A stretch of DNA of 64,000 bases, taken from the NCBI GenBank assembly GCA_030849465.1, contig JARVLF010000005.1, positions 124,001 through 188,000 of the forward strand, given 5' to 3'. The DNA is from Moesziomyces globuligerus (Eukaryota; Basidiomycota; Ustilaginomycetes; Ustilaginales; Ustilaginaceae). Positions 8,881 through 19,195 of the stretch are shown here, one piece after another; the stretch's first letter is position 1; each line of letters begins with the position of its first letter. The notes under the pieces were generated by a model. That model was given only the letters and a program-made list of their open reading frames with translations, was not told the origin of the DNA and searched no databases. Both the position numbers and the translations under genes were made by a program.

Positions 8881-11800
8881 CTACGCCGACTTTGCGAGTT
8901 CCGAAGTGCCATACTCGGCCCGGTACTGGACCATCTGAGCGACCTTGTCTCCGTACTGGGCCTGGTCGCGGTTCATGAACTCGATGATCTGATCCAGAGT
9001 GACGACCGAGAAGACCTGGGTGTTGTAGCGCTTCTCGACCTCTGTGATGGCCGAGGTCGTGCCGGGGATGCCGTCCTTCTGCGACTTTTCCTGGCGGTCG
9101 AGCGCGATGACGACGCCCGCGAGCTGCGCGGCAGGCTGCGCCGCGAGAATGTCCATGGCCTCGTTGATCGCGGTGCCTGCAGTGATGACGTCGTCAAGGA
9201 TGAGCACGCGGCCCTTGAGCTCGGCGCCGACGAGCGAGCCACCCTCTCCGTGCGTCTTGGCCTCCTTCCTGTTGAAGCAGAAGCCAACATCGATACCGTG
9301 GTTGAGCTGCAACGCCATCGCCGTAGCCGCCGCGAGGGGGATACCCTTGTAGGCAGGGCCGAAGAGCACATCAAACTGCACGCCCGACTCGACAATGCGC
9401 TTGGCGTAACACTCGGCAACCTTGGCCACCTTGGCGCCCGTGTTGAAGAGGCCGGCGTTGAAAAAGTACGGACTCAGTCGGCCCGACTTGAGCGTGTAGG
9501 GCCCGTCGAACTTGAGGATGGCGCTGTCGAGCGCGAGCTGGATGTACTCGGACTGGTAGGCTGCGAGCTCGACCTTGGCGGGAGCGGAAGCAGCCGCGCC
9601 GTTGGCGCCGTCGGCACCACTCATAGCTGCGCGTGCGGCGTCCTCCTGATCCGAGAGCTGCATCTCGGCGTCCTTGGCTGCCTTGTTCGCCTTCTTGGAT
9701 GGCTGCGACGAGAACTGACGCCCACCGTCGGCACTCGAAAGGTCCGTGTCAAAGATACGGAACGACAACGCGCTGAAGTTGGGCGAGACAAAGATGGAAA
9801 AGAACGGAAAAAAAGAAAATAAAGTGGGTCAGTTCTCAACCCCGCTTCGATTTGGTTCGGAATTCGGACATCCTGCGCCTGAGCTGAGACTCGCCCGCAA
9901 AGGACGGCGCCAAAGAGGCCAGCCAGATCTCTGGGCTGCATGGCGATGCGATCGGGCAACACTTACCTCTTCTCCTGCTTGTCGAGCATGAGGTTGACGC
10001 TGTTGACAGCCCTCCAGATGGGGAAGCTGAGCTTGTACTCGAGCTTCCTGCCGTCGTGCTCGGACGGCAGCACGTCGATGATGTAGCTGCCCATCTTCTT
10101 GCCCTTGAGCACCTCGCCGAACTCGCCGGGCACGTTGTCGAGGATGGGATAGTGGTGGCCGATGAGGAAGGCGAGATCCTTGAGCTGCGCCTTGAGCACG
10201 GTGCGCTCCTCGAGGTGCGGTCGGATGGACAGCAGGCCGTCCGAGATGATCCTCCACTTGCACTCGAGCGTGCCGTCGCGGCCGGCGTCCTGTCGGCCCA
10301 GGCTCTTGATGCCGCAGTTGATGAGTCGGAGCGTGATGGGGTTCATGTGCGGGTGGTTGCCTCGGCCCGGCCCGCCGCCGGTGATGACGGCGCGCGCGGT
10401 GGTCGAGGTGAGGTAGACCGAGCGCAGAGGCTGGTGGTCCTCGTTTCGGACGAGCAGGTTGCGCAGCGGGAAGCTCTCCTTGAGGTCGAAGAACTTCTTG
10501 CACGCCTGCACCTGGTCGTTCGAGGGCGGGATGTAGGCGAACGGATCCTCTTTGTACGGCAAACCGCCGGGCACGCCGTGACCTTCGGCCACCGCCTTCT
10601 GCTGGGCCGCCTTGCGGGCACGGTCGGCAGCGTGCTTGTCCTCCTTGACGCTGTCACCCGAGACCGCCTCGGTGGAAACTTCCACGGCAGAGCCTTCGGC
10701 AGGCGTAGAGACGGCCGAGCCGTCGTCCTCCTTGAGCTTCTTGGCTGCGGGTTGGGCGCCATCGGCCTCGGCCTCGGGCGAGAGCTCACGCTTGACATTG
10801 TTGGTGAGCGATTCGCCATCCGGTCGCTGTGCGTCGAGGTGGTCCATGGCACGGATCATACCGGCGGCCATGCCCTCGTCGTCTGGGTTGCCCACCTTCT
10901 CGAGAAGCGCGACGAAGAAGCCACCAGTGTCCTGGAGGTGAGGGTAGAGACGCATGCAGTGCTGCGTTCCTAGCTGCTCCTCGTCGCCCTGGGGCCAGAT
11001 CGACTTGGGCGTTCGCGAGGCAAGGTCGGCGTCGAGCTCGTTGAGTTGGTCCCAGTTGTCGATCCAAGCGATCTCGGGCAGACGGTCGCGGTACTCGGCC
11101 GATCCAATCTCGGGCTCCGCAGCGGCAGCGGCAGCGTCGGCTTCACCCTCAGCATCCTCGGCGTCGGCAGCCGTGTCGTCAGCTTCGCCTTCAGCATCCT
11201 TCATGTCGGCGTCGACGATCTCGCCCTCGCCATCCGCAGCGGCAGCATCGGCGGCAGCAGCCTTGGCCGCCTTGTCCTTTGCAAACTTGGACTTGCCAAA
11301 GAGGTGTGCGCCGCGTCCGGGCGCCGCCTTCCACGTGGTGAGACCGGGGCGGCGAACGAGCTCGGGGAGGCGCGAGCTGCAGTCGACGATGCGGACCTTG
11401 CCCTCGAAGCGTCGGAGCGCCTCGGCAACGACCGACTCGTTCTCGATGGGGTTCATCGAGCACGTCGAGTAGACGAGACGACCGCCATCGCGGAGCTGGT
11501 TGAGACCGCGGATGAGGATCTTGAGCTGGAGGGCGTGCAGGCCGACGGCGTTGTTGGGCGTCCACTCCTTCCAGATGGGAACGTTCTTGCGGATCGTACC
11601 GTCTCCCGAGCACGGCACATCGGCAAGGATGCGGTCGTACTTCATGGCGGTCTGAACGACCTCTGCATCGTCCTCGGGGCCCTTGTAGGGCACCTGGATG
11701 GACTGATAGTTGGAAGCGTCGAGGTTGGTGACGAGCAGGTTGGGCGAGGGAAGGCGTTGGGACTGGTGGACAAGCATGTGGGCGCGCTTGGTGTCGGAGT

Positions 11801-12479
11801 CGTTGGCGATCACGAGACCGGACGGCATAGGGTTGTAGGTGCTCGGCGACGAGTTGAAGGGCGCGTGGAGCGACTCGATGAGCTGAGCGGTCTTGGAGCC
11901 GGGTGCGGCGCACATGTCGAGGACGAGGTGGTGAGGCTGGACGTCGAGGAAGAGAGGCGGCAGCATCGAGACGGCCTCCTGGCGGCTGATGGAGCCAACG
12001 TCGGTCTCATGCACAAGGAACTGGTGGAAGCGCTTGAACTCGGGCGACTTGCGGATGACAGTCTTCTTGGTGTTGAGGTGCCATCCGAGGCCGTCCGGGT
12101 ACCAGGGGAGGTTCTTAGGCGGCTCGACCTTCTCGCCGTCAAAGGTGACGTTGGAGAGGAAGGGGATGTAGATGTCCTGCAGCGCCTTGAGGAGCTGTGG
12201 TGTGGTCTCCTTGCCGGCGGTGAGTCGGAAAGTGGTGGGAAGAGGGGTGCGGAGGTAGTCCATGAAGGTGGCCCACTCGGAAGGGTCGAGGATGCCCTGG
12301 TCGATGTAGTACGCCTCGAGACGAGCGTTCTTCTGGTCGCCGGGAAAGTAGGACTGTCTCGGTCCCTGACCACCGTGACCTCCACGACCGCCACCGCGGC
12401 CACGGCCACGTCCTCCTCCACGACCACGACCCCGACCTCCGCCGCCTCGTCCGCCTCCGCGGTTACCTCCTCGAGCCAT
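8881..12479 (-). CDS. NCL1-URA5: Probable fusion: tRNA (cytosine-5) methyltransferase Ncl1 - orotate phosphoribosyltransferase
   Basis: Exon 1 (12479-9967) encodes an NSUN2/Ncl1-type tRNA m5C methyltransferase: an RG-rich N-tail (about 4-38), the SAM motif DMCAAPGSK at 188-195, the catalytic Cys in PCSGDG (Cys290) and the second Cys in STCSMNP (Cys340), then acidic Ala-rich insertions. It ends at a perfect donor GTAAGT. An intron (9966-9773, 194 nt) with CTGAC branch, pyrimidine tract and CAG leads in phase to exon 2 (9772-8881). That exon continues without a stop through a Lys/Ala/Gly-rich linker into a complete OPRTase (URA5, UMP synthesis), with PRPP motif [11 protein letters not shown] near 1029-1039. 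The spliced product has 1,134 residues. If the intron is retained, translation stops at the donor (AGG TAA) and OPRTase would need its own start, ATG 9663 or 9624. Both enzymes look complete and are certain; the fusion is inference from phase and reading frame. Confidence 0.8.
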
Positions 12480-13061
12480 GTCGAACAGAAGCTCTTTTTG
12501 TCGGAAGCCCGGGCTCTGGGTTCCTTTTTTTCCGATACGCTGTGGGGTCCGTCCGATGCGAAAACAGTGTGAGGGTGATGTAAAGGTCTCTACTTGGTCC
12601 CGACCAGATTGGTGTGAGTGGTGGTGGCAAAGACGAGGAGGAGGAGGACGAGGATCTGGGCATCCAGGAGCAGCCCAGGGTCTGATTTCCAAAATAAAAT
12701 TGCGCTCCACAGCTGCAGCTCTTTGGGCGGCAGAGCAGCGGCAGAGCAGCAGCAGAGCAGCTCTGCTCCTCTGCCTGAGCGCTGAAAAAGGTCGGGAAAT
12801 TTTGCAATTTGTTGCAATTCTTCAGTTCTTCTTGGCTGTGGAGTGGCGGGCTCGGAACCGAAGGCGGCATGAGCGGTTGCGCGTTGAAGCGCGTTGGCAG
12901 AGAGAGAGGCGAGAAGCGAAGCGCACCAACCACCAAATGCATGTTTGCCTCGGACGTCTTGTCGCTCACACCACCTATCTCCACAGACAGCTGCTGCCAA
13001 CCCACCTTTGTCGCTCTTTACGCTGGAAAGGCCTGACATTCTTGGCCGTACGACGACCACC
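12480..13061. other. Divergent promoter NCL1-URA5 / CDC73
   Basis: 582 bases shared by two divergent genes. It contains short GCAGAGCAG repeats at about 12734-12768 and an AT-rich patch at about 12798-12832. No gene is visible. Confidence 0.5.
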
Positions 13062-14450
13062 ATGTCGGCATCCACCTCGGCCATCGGCGCGGATCCGCTC
13101 GATCTCATCCGCACCGCCATCAAGGATGCGTCCGGCCACCAGGATCCACTCGCATCCATCCAGCTGCTCGACGACCAGTCCTCTCCAGTCTCCTCCGTCC
13201 TTCAAGCAGCATCGGTGAGGGTGAGCGATGTCAGCCTGCCCAAAGCCACCACCACACGGCTTGCGCGCTCCAGAGACGAGCTCGCTGCGCGCCTCGCAGC
13301 TGGCTCTCCACCGAACCCCGCCGACGAGCCTTTGTTCTTCTACAATGTCGAGGCAGTCATCCTGGCGCTGCAGGCACGCGATGAGCGTCCAGGATCCTAC
13401 CTCGCACAGGCGGCGACTGCCAAGGTCGCTTCGTTCCCCACACTCGACCGCGCGGCAATCCTCGACTACCTGCTCGGGAGGCGATCCGACTGGGCTGGTG
13501 TGGTTCGGCTGCGCGATCTGCCGAGCGCTGCTGCTGCCGGAGTCTCGGCGCCTACGAGCGCAAGCGCCGAAGCGGCAGCGGCACCGGACGCGCAGGGCGT
13601 CAAGCGTCCGTACAAGGTGAACAAGCAGGACGTCGAGTATGTCAAGCGCGTCCGGAGCCAGTACGAGGTGGTGCTGCGCACGCGCAACGATGCGCTGCGA
13701 GGCAACATTGCGGCGCTCGTGGGCGGAGCCGCCGTCTCGCGCGTCGCCGGCTCCAAGGTGGCCGACTTTGAAGCATTCCGCCGCGCCTTCTCGGCCAAGG
13801 TGGACGCTTCGCGCAAGGCAGCGGGCAAGGCGCCACCGCCGTCGTCTGCAGCGCGTGCTGGGATCTCTGCAGGCGGACCGGCTCGGAAGCAGCGTGCGCA
13901 GGATCCGATCTTCGTGCTCTCGAGTGCGCCGACGAGTCTGCTCAACATGTTCAACATCAAGCAATTCCTGGAGGAGGGTATCTTTGTGCCGCCAGAAGAG
14001 GCACGTAAGCGCGCGAACAACGTCGCCGACCTGGTCGTCTCCATCACTAGCCGCGGAGGCAGCGTAGGCCAAGGTGCTCAGGGTGTCGGCATCGGGCGCC
14101 GGATCTTGGTGGTCGATAGTGCGGAGGCGGTGACGCGCCTCGGAGGCTCGAGTGCCTCGGCTCCGGGCGCGGATCCATGGACGCGCGTGGTGGCCGTGTT
14201 CACCACGGGCCAGGCATGGCAGTTCAAGACGTACCGGTGGAACGAACCGAGGGAGCTGTTCAAGAACGTCATGGGCGTGTACGTGCGCTGGCACAACGAA
14301 CCGCAGAATCCAAACGTACGCGACTGGAACGTCGTCGAACTCCAGGTGGACCGCGCCAAGCGTCACACGGACAAGCAGGTCGTCAGCCACTTTTGGCGCC
14401 AACTCGAGTCCTGGACCCAGCGCCGTAAACCGCACCTGCTCAACCAGTGA
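13062..14450 (+). CDS. CDC73: Paf1 complex subunit Cdc73 (parafibromin)
   Basis: Nuclear component of the Paf1 complex, which travels with RNA polymerase II and promotes histone modification and 3'-end formation. At 462 residues it lies between yeast (393) and human (531) lengths. The N-terminal part (1-120) carries the family's DPL..I motifs, and an Ala-rich linker separates it from a basic middle region around 185-210. The hallmark C-terminal Ras-like domain spans about 280-460: it begins DPIFVLSSAPTSLLNM, continues with NIKQFLEEGIFVPPEEA, and ends with FKNVMGVYVRWHNEP and a Trp-rich close. The ATG at 13062 is chosen because homology begins right after it; the open frame runs upstream to 12894 with non-coding composition. 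It is a single exon. Confidence 0.95.
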   Translation: MSASTSAIGADPLDLIRTAIKDASGHQDPLASIQLLDDQSSPVSSVLQAASVRVSDVSLPKATTTRLARSRDELAARLAAGSPPNPADEPLFFYNVEAVILALQARDERPGSYLAQAATAKVASFPTLDRAAILDYLLGRRSDWAGVVRLRDLPSAAAAGVSAPTSASAEAAAAPDAQGVKRPYKVNKQDVEYVKRVRSQYEVVLRTRNDALRGNIAALVGGAAVSRVAGSKVADFEAFRRAFSAKVDASRKAAGKAPPPSSAARAGISAGGPARKQRAQDPIFVLSSAPTSLLNMFNIKQFLEEGIFVPPEEARKRANNVADLVVSITSRGGSVGQGAQGVGIGRRILVVDSAEAVTRLGGSSASAPGADPWTRVVAVFTTGQAWQFKTYRWNEPRELFKNVMGVYVRWHNEPQNPNVRDWNVVELQVDRAKRHTDKQVVSHFWRQLESWTQRRKPHLLNQ

Positions 14451-14761
14451 GCGTGCACACCGCTACCGGTCGAAAAGCCGCTGGGAGGTCTCCATCGCGC
14501 TTTGCTCCCTTCTTTCTCTCTCTCTCTCTCTTTTGTCTGTCGTTGGGCCTCGTTCATGTACACTACTAGCGCCTCGTTGCGCACATCACACAAAACCCGC
14601 ATGCAATCTGCTTGGAAACACGCCCACGTGTGCAGCCTGTGTTGAGCGGACGGTGGGAGAAGCGATGCAGAGAAGGGTGAGTTGCAATCCGAATAACGTA
14701 AGGTACATGCGGGCGAGGGGTTGCGATTCCATATCGGTGCGGGGAGGGAAGCGGGGAGGCT
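14451..14761. other. Convergent gap CDC73 / Ala-rich orphan
   Basis: 311 bases of 3' flanks. A CT microsatellite occupies about 14512-14530. Nothing else is seen. Confidence 0.5.
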
Positions 14762-15679
14762 TCATCGGCGGAGGAGACGGATGGATCTGCCGACGGGAAC
14801 GGGGGGTGGGCTGCCCGTGTCCGTGGTGGCGGTGGCGTCGGGTTTGGAGCGTGATGAGATGCGCGTGGGTCCCTTGTCTTCATCTGCATCGGCTGCGTCT
14901 GTCTTTTGCGCACCGGACGGCTCTTGGGCTGCGGCGTCCGTGTCGTCGTGGTCGCCCGGCTGCTTGGTGCGGTCGGTGGTGGCGGGGTCGGCGCAGAAGC
15001 TGTAGTACTCGCGGCTGTGCTTGTCCACCTGCCAGAGCGCGGTGGATGCATCCCACTGAGCGCCACGCTGGCGTCGCGCCCACACCAGCAGGCTGTTCCA
15101 TCCGGCCGAAGACGTCGCCGCTTTCGACAGCTCCACCGTCTGCTCCTCTTGGCGTTCCATCGAGAGGAAGGGCAGTGTCGGCGAATTGCCTCGTTCGCTG
15201 CGCTCCCTCTCGCCTTGCTGAGCATGCGCGTCGGTTGCGGACTCAGCCGTCGCCGAGCTTCCGATGCCCGCGGCCGCATCCACCGATGCAGTGCTAGCTC
15301 CTGCCACCACAGGTGCTGTGTCGATTGTGCCTACTCCACCCGCTGCATCTTGCGCTGCGGATGAGCCAGCGTTCGCGTCGCTCGATGCTGTAGGGTGTGC
15401 TGACGCCGCGTTGTCGACGCCGACTGATTGTGCGGATGTTCCGGGGCCTGCTGCTGCAGCGTCTAGGCCGGTTGTGGATGCTCCGATTCCTGCTGCTGCT
15501 GCTGCTGTTGCTGCGGCAGCGGCAGTGCCTGTTGCTGTCGCTGTTGCTGCTGCGGATGCGGCTGCTTTCTTGGCTTCCTCCTTGGCGCGGACGGATGGAG
15601 GTAAGTAGCTGTTGGAATAAGGTTCTATCTTTGGCACGCGTATCAATACGTCGCGAGGCGTTGTGCGGACCGCGGGCAT
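14762..15679 (-). CDS. Hypothetical protein with Ala-rich core, 305 aa
   Basis: Not recognised. The start at 15679 is the ATG that opens the charged segment MPAVRTTPRDVLIRVPKIEP. The frame stays open upstream to 16195, but with non-coding composition. Residues 1-45 look like a conserved motif (VPKIEPYSNSYLPPSVRAKE). A low-complexity Ala/Thr/Ser stretch encoded by GCT/GCA/GCG repeats follows (about 46-165), then a folded-looking segment with WNSLLVWARRQRGAQW and ALWQVDKHSREYYSF (about 195-240), and an acidic Asp/Ala tail. There is no membrane segment or signal peptide. It could be a smut-specific nuclear or cytosolic protein. The start is uncertain. Confidence 0.6.
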   Translation of the reverse strand: MPAVRTTPRDVLIRVPKIEPYSNSYLPPSVRAKEEAKKAAASAAATATATGTAAAAATAAAAAGIGASTTGLDAAAAGPGTSAQSVGVDNAASAHPTASSDANAGSSAAQDAAGGVGTIDTAPVVAGASTASVDAAAGIGSSATAESATDAHAQQGERERSERGNSPTLPFLSMERQEEQTVELSKAATSSAGWNSLLVWARRQRGAQWDASTALWQVDKHSREYYSFCADPATTDRTKQPGDHDDTDAAAQEPSGAQKTDAADADEDKGPTRISSRSKPDATATTDTGSPPPVPVGRSIRLLRR

Positions 15680-16627
15680 GTCGAGCTTAAGTGGGCCCGT
15701 CGGCTCTTCCGATCGAGTGCGGGCTGGAGGATCGTGCCGGCCAAGCAGGGGCTCCAGAGAGTGCAGTCGATCTGCTGGGGTTGTGCAGCGGCAGAAGTGC
15801 CCGGAGAATAGCCTCGTGTGCTGCAGCAGGCAGATGAAAGCAGGGTCGGTGGCGGTGATGTGGCGGTGGTTGGATGTGAAGCCCAAGCCAATGCTCCTAT
15901 GCAATGTGCAGACGCGGATGCAACGCGTGCTTGATTGTGAGATGCAGGCTGCTTGACCTCGGTGTGCTTGCAGACCAGAGGTGGTTGTCGTCGCGGGTTG
16001 TGATGGATGACACGATTCAATGTGATGGTGCAGCAGACCTCGGCAGTCGACCCCAACTGTCGGCCTTCGCCTTGACGCGCCCTGCGCCGCCCTGCGCCGC
16101 GCAATGCAGGATGGGGTCACATCCAGCCAAGGCGAGCCCGGATTTCTAGCAGCAACCCAACCACTCCAAAAATGCCGAGACGAAATCCAAGCCACTAAAT
16201 CCTTTCACAAAGCGCTCTTCCAGTGGTGAGTCCTTGCTCTCAGCAACGCACTCTCTCGAAGACTGCTCTGGCTCTGAGCTGTCTGAGGGGTGGCTCGTAG
16301 CAAGCGCAGGACGCAATACACGAGTCTCTCACTGTGATAAGAGCACTGAGGCTGCCAGCGTAGGACCCCACGAGCGATCGCCAAGGCACTGGCGATTGAC
16401 AACAGCTTCCACGAGGCCATTAATGGGCTCGATTCTGAATCTAGATGCTCAGACAGGCTTCTGAAACATCAGAAAGACGATCCAGCAGGCCATTCAAGCT
16501 TGAAAGCCTCATAGGACCACTTCAAAGTTGCTTCCTCTTCGCTGCTGGCGAGCCGGACGAAAGAGCATTTGACGCTGGACGACAAGGATATATTGCTTGC
16601 TTCGACTGGATCTGGAGGCGCGGAAAC
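15680..16627. other. Intergenic, Ala-rich orphan to OST5
   Basis: About 950 bases with no supported gene. Short frames on both strands lack codon bias. It must contain the orphan's promoter and the OST5 3' UTR. Confidence 0.5.
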
Positions 16628-17138
16628 TCATACGTAGACGCCGACTGCATTGAAGAGGGCCACGACGCCGAAGCCTGCCTGCAGACTTGCGACGATGCCG
16701 ACGACCACCTCTTTGACAGTCAGCCCTCTCTTTGGTAGCCTTTAGCACGGCAAGCCAGCGACACAAGGTAGCAAACGGTCAGCATCGCTGCTGATATGTC
16801 GTCGACTTTGACAGCTGTTGGTTGCGCATCTTGTCGCGCGGTGCATGACTTACGTTGTAAAGTAGAACGCCGAGAGGAAGAGCGAGAAGAGCAAGACAAA
16901 GGCGATGTATGGAAGCAGCGCGGTTGGGATGAGCGGCTTGAAGGCGGGAGAGTTGGCGTGTAGCTCCTGTTTGCGCGTCGATCAGGCAGGCGGTGCAGTG
17001 ACCAAGCATGGGATGGGGCAGGTGGAGCGGTCAGATTCAGCTGTCCCGTCTGCTTGGACGAGCTCGCTCGTCTGTGAGAGCTGCGAGGCGTCTTCGGAAA
17101 CTTACCGCCAGGGGCCCTGTATATGACGCTTTGCTCAT
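16628..17138 (-). CDS. OST5: Oligosaccharyltransferase subunit Ost5 / TMEM258, three exons
   Basis: Small ER-membrane subunit of the oligosaccharyltransferase that N-glycosylates secretory proteins. Exons 17138-17106, 16966-16854 and 16739-16628 join to an 85-residue protein (yeast Ost5 has 86, human TMEM258 79). Both introns begin GTAAGT and end AACAG and TAAAG; the second has a CTGAC branch site. Every junction keeps phase. The product starts MSKASYTGPLA and has two membrane helices, TALLPYIAFVLLFSLFLSAF (26-45) and VVGIVASLQAGFGVVALF (62-79). It ends VGVYV, closely matching the WVGIYV end and the KEL.ISLVASL..GFG core of TMEM258 as I recall them. No single open frame covers it, so a plain ORF scan misses it. 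The second acceptor is the least certain element (an alternative lies 12 bases downstream). Confidence 0.85.
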
Positions 17139-18568
17139 GGCTGGTGATGCTGTGAGGTGCTTGAAGTGCTTGGACCTTGGCACTGAGGCGTGTGGGTGAC
17201 CGTGGGTTGAGTGAACATGTGCAGGGCCTGATATCGAGTCCAAAAGGGCCCTGCATGCCGTGGCGCCAGGTTCTTCTCGGCTGGTCCAAGCGCCGACGTG
17301 GAGACTGCTTAGTGATGATTTGTCCAGAAAAGTACGTCAAGTGTTACACTGTCACATACTACATTTTTTCAAAAACGAACGACGACACGCTCGCTCCTAC
17401 GAGGGTAGGGCGGCAACCAGGCCGGATGGCAGCGTCGATCCTCAATGGCCAGGCATCGGCTCGATGAAGCTCGCGATGTCGTGGTGGGCTGTGGGGCACC
17501 GAAGCCGTCGGGGGCGGTTGAGGGCTGCATCGCTCGATCGGAGCAGCCAGGAGCCACGACCGGGACCCGCATCAGCGGCTGCTCCATCTGGAGCTCGTCA
17601 CTCTTATCCCGGGGTGTTGAAAGTCCAAATCCCGGCATCTCCACTCATGATCTGCACTAACACGCCGACTGCTCTCAGGAACTCGCGCAACGTCGCCTTG
17701 TGGGACCAGGCAGGCACCAGATACCTCGTGTTCACCGTCCAAGCGTGGTCGAGTCTCTCCTGAAGTCGTTGTTCTCTGAAGTCTAGTCAAGGTGCTTCAG
17801 CTTGTCTCGTCGCGCGGACGAGTTTGCGGGGTCGTACTGCACAGCCGACGGCGGTCGATCCAAGCGGGGGATGGATGCGGAGCGCATGTGGATTCGAGCG
17901 AATGTGAGTGAGCCATTTTCCAAGCCCGTCGAAATCAAGTGTGCGGAGGATGTGCGGAGGAGCTTTCGGGTGAGCCCGGACCCGCAAACACCCGAGCCTC
18001 ATTCGGCGTCGATCTTGGGTGGAGGCAAACCCTTTCTCCTCCCTCTGGGTCACACCCTCGGACCCACGCCGCTCTGAGTCGCATGTGGTCCGTCCTCGAG
18101 CGTGTTCCTATGACAGAGTTGCAACTTTAGCGCTGCATTGACCGCTGATGCGACCGGCACAGCGGCAGACTATCGTCGGCCAAGGGCCGAGTTAGCGCAA
18201 TGCAATGTGGTAGCGTCCGGGAGGAGCGCTGATTTCGGTGTCATGCGAATTCGAGCGGTTCAGGGCTGTGTGTGAGCTGCATGCATATGGATCCGGTTCG
18301 GGAGGGGGCGTGTGCGGACGCAACTTGACCGTGCAGACCCTGTGGAAAGGCCACAGCTCACAGCGCCCGAGATGGAGCGACGGAGCAGGAGCAGTCAGCC
18401 CCTGTCACTCCGTCATGCGTCCAGTGCCGCTCGGATCTCCCCCCCCTCCCCTTCGTCCCCTCTGCGCTGCCCTCGCAAGGCTGGCCCGTGATGCTCCGGC
18501 ATCCACCATGCTTGGCCCAAGTCGGGCGAGCTCGCCGCCCGGAAGCCCTCAAGACACAAGTGTTGCAA

Positions 18569-18805
18569 AGACATATATACGAGTCGACGGCGGCATTCAA
18601 CCTTGTCCTTCCTCACCCTCCATCCTCTGCGTCCCAACCGTTCGCATCGCATCTCAAACCAGCTTGGTCTGTTTGCTCCTACACCACCACTCTCGTCGTG
18701 TTCCAGTCTACCCTTGCGCATCCATCAACGCCAGGACACACCCCTTTGGTAAGTCTCTTGTCGATGCTCATTTCCCGCTGTGATTCCTGATTGGCTCCAG
18801 CCACG
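18569..18805 (+). promoter_or_regulatory. Possible promoter and short leader intron of an unresolved transcript
   Basis: A TATA-like element (CATATATAC, about 18570) is followed by a C/T-rich leader. A donor TTTG|GTAAGT (18751), a CTGAT branch-like site and an acceptor GGCTCCAG would define a roughly 52-nt intron. All three frames continue briefly past the acceptor, none with convincing bias; one reads HASVVGLRSRYVAVRKSERS and stops. The coding content is unresolved. Confidence 0.3.
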
Positions 18806-19154
18806 CCTCAGTGGTCGGCCTTCGCAGCCGCTATGTCGCCGTGCGCAAGTCCGAGAGGTCATGATGCCGTCGTCGTTCGTCACTCGCATTGTCGAAGAAG
18901 AACGAGGCTCCCGGCTATGACGGACCTCGGCGCTGCAGCCGCACCTGCAGCCGCTCGGGGTGGAGACACCACCAGCTGCCCAGACGGAGAGAGCGACGGA
19001 AAGATCCGCTGAAAATGCGGGGTAGAATCGGCTGCTCCCAGCGCGGTGGTCTCTGCCTGGCTGCTCGCTCGGAGCTGCTCTGCATTTTGCCGCGAGTTCC
19101 TCTCGGTTGAAGCGTCGATTTGCAATGCAGCCTCGCTCGGTGGATCGTGGAAAT

Positions 19155-19195
19155 TTGGATTTTGGATTTTGGATTTTGGAAAAATGGATTTTATT
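19155..19195. repeat. GGATTTT microsatellite
   Basis: Three to four head-to-tail copies of TTTGGAT/GGATTTT, then an AT-rich run, in otherwise GC-rich intergenic DNA. Confidence 0.7.

Noticed and set aside
12480..12710. Extended start of NCL1 at 12710
   Set aside because: The extra 77 codons lack coding bias and start at a non-ATG or weak codon; the RG-rich protein begins naturally at ATG 12479.
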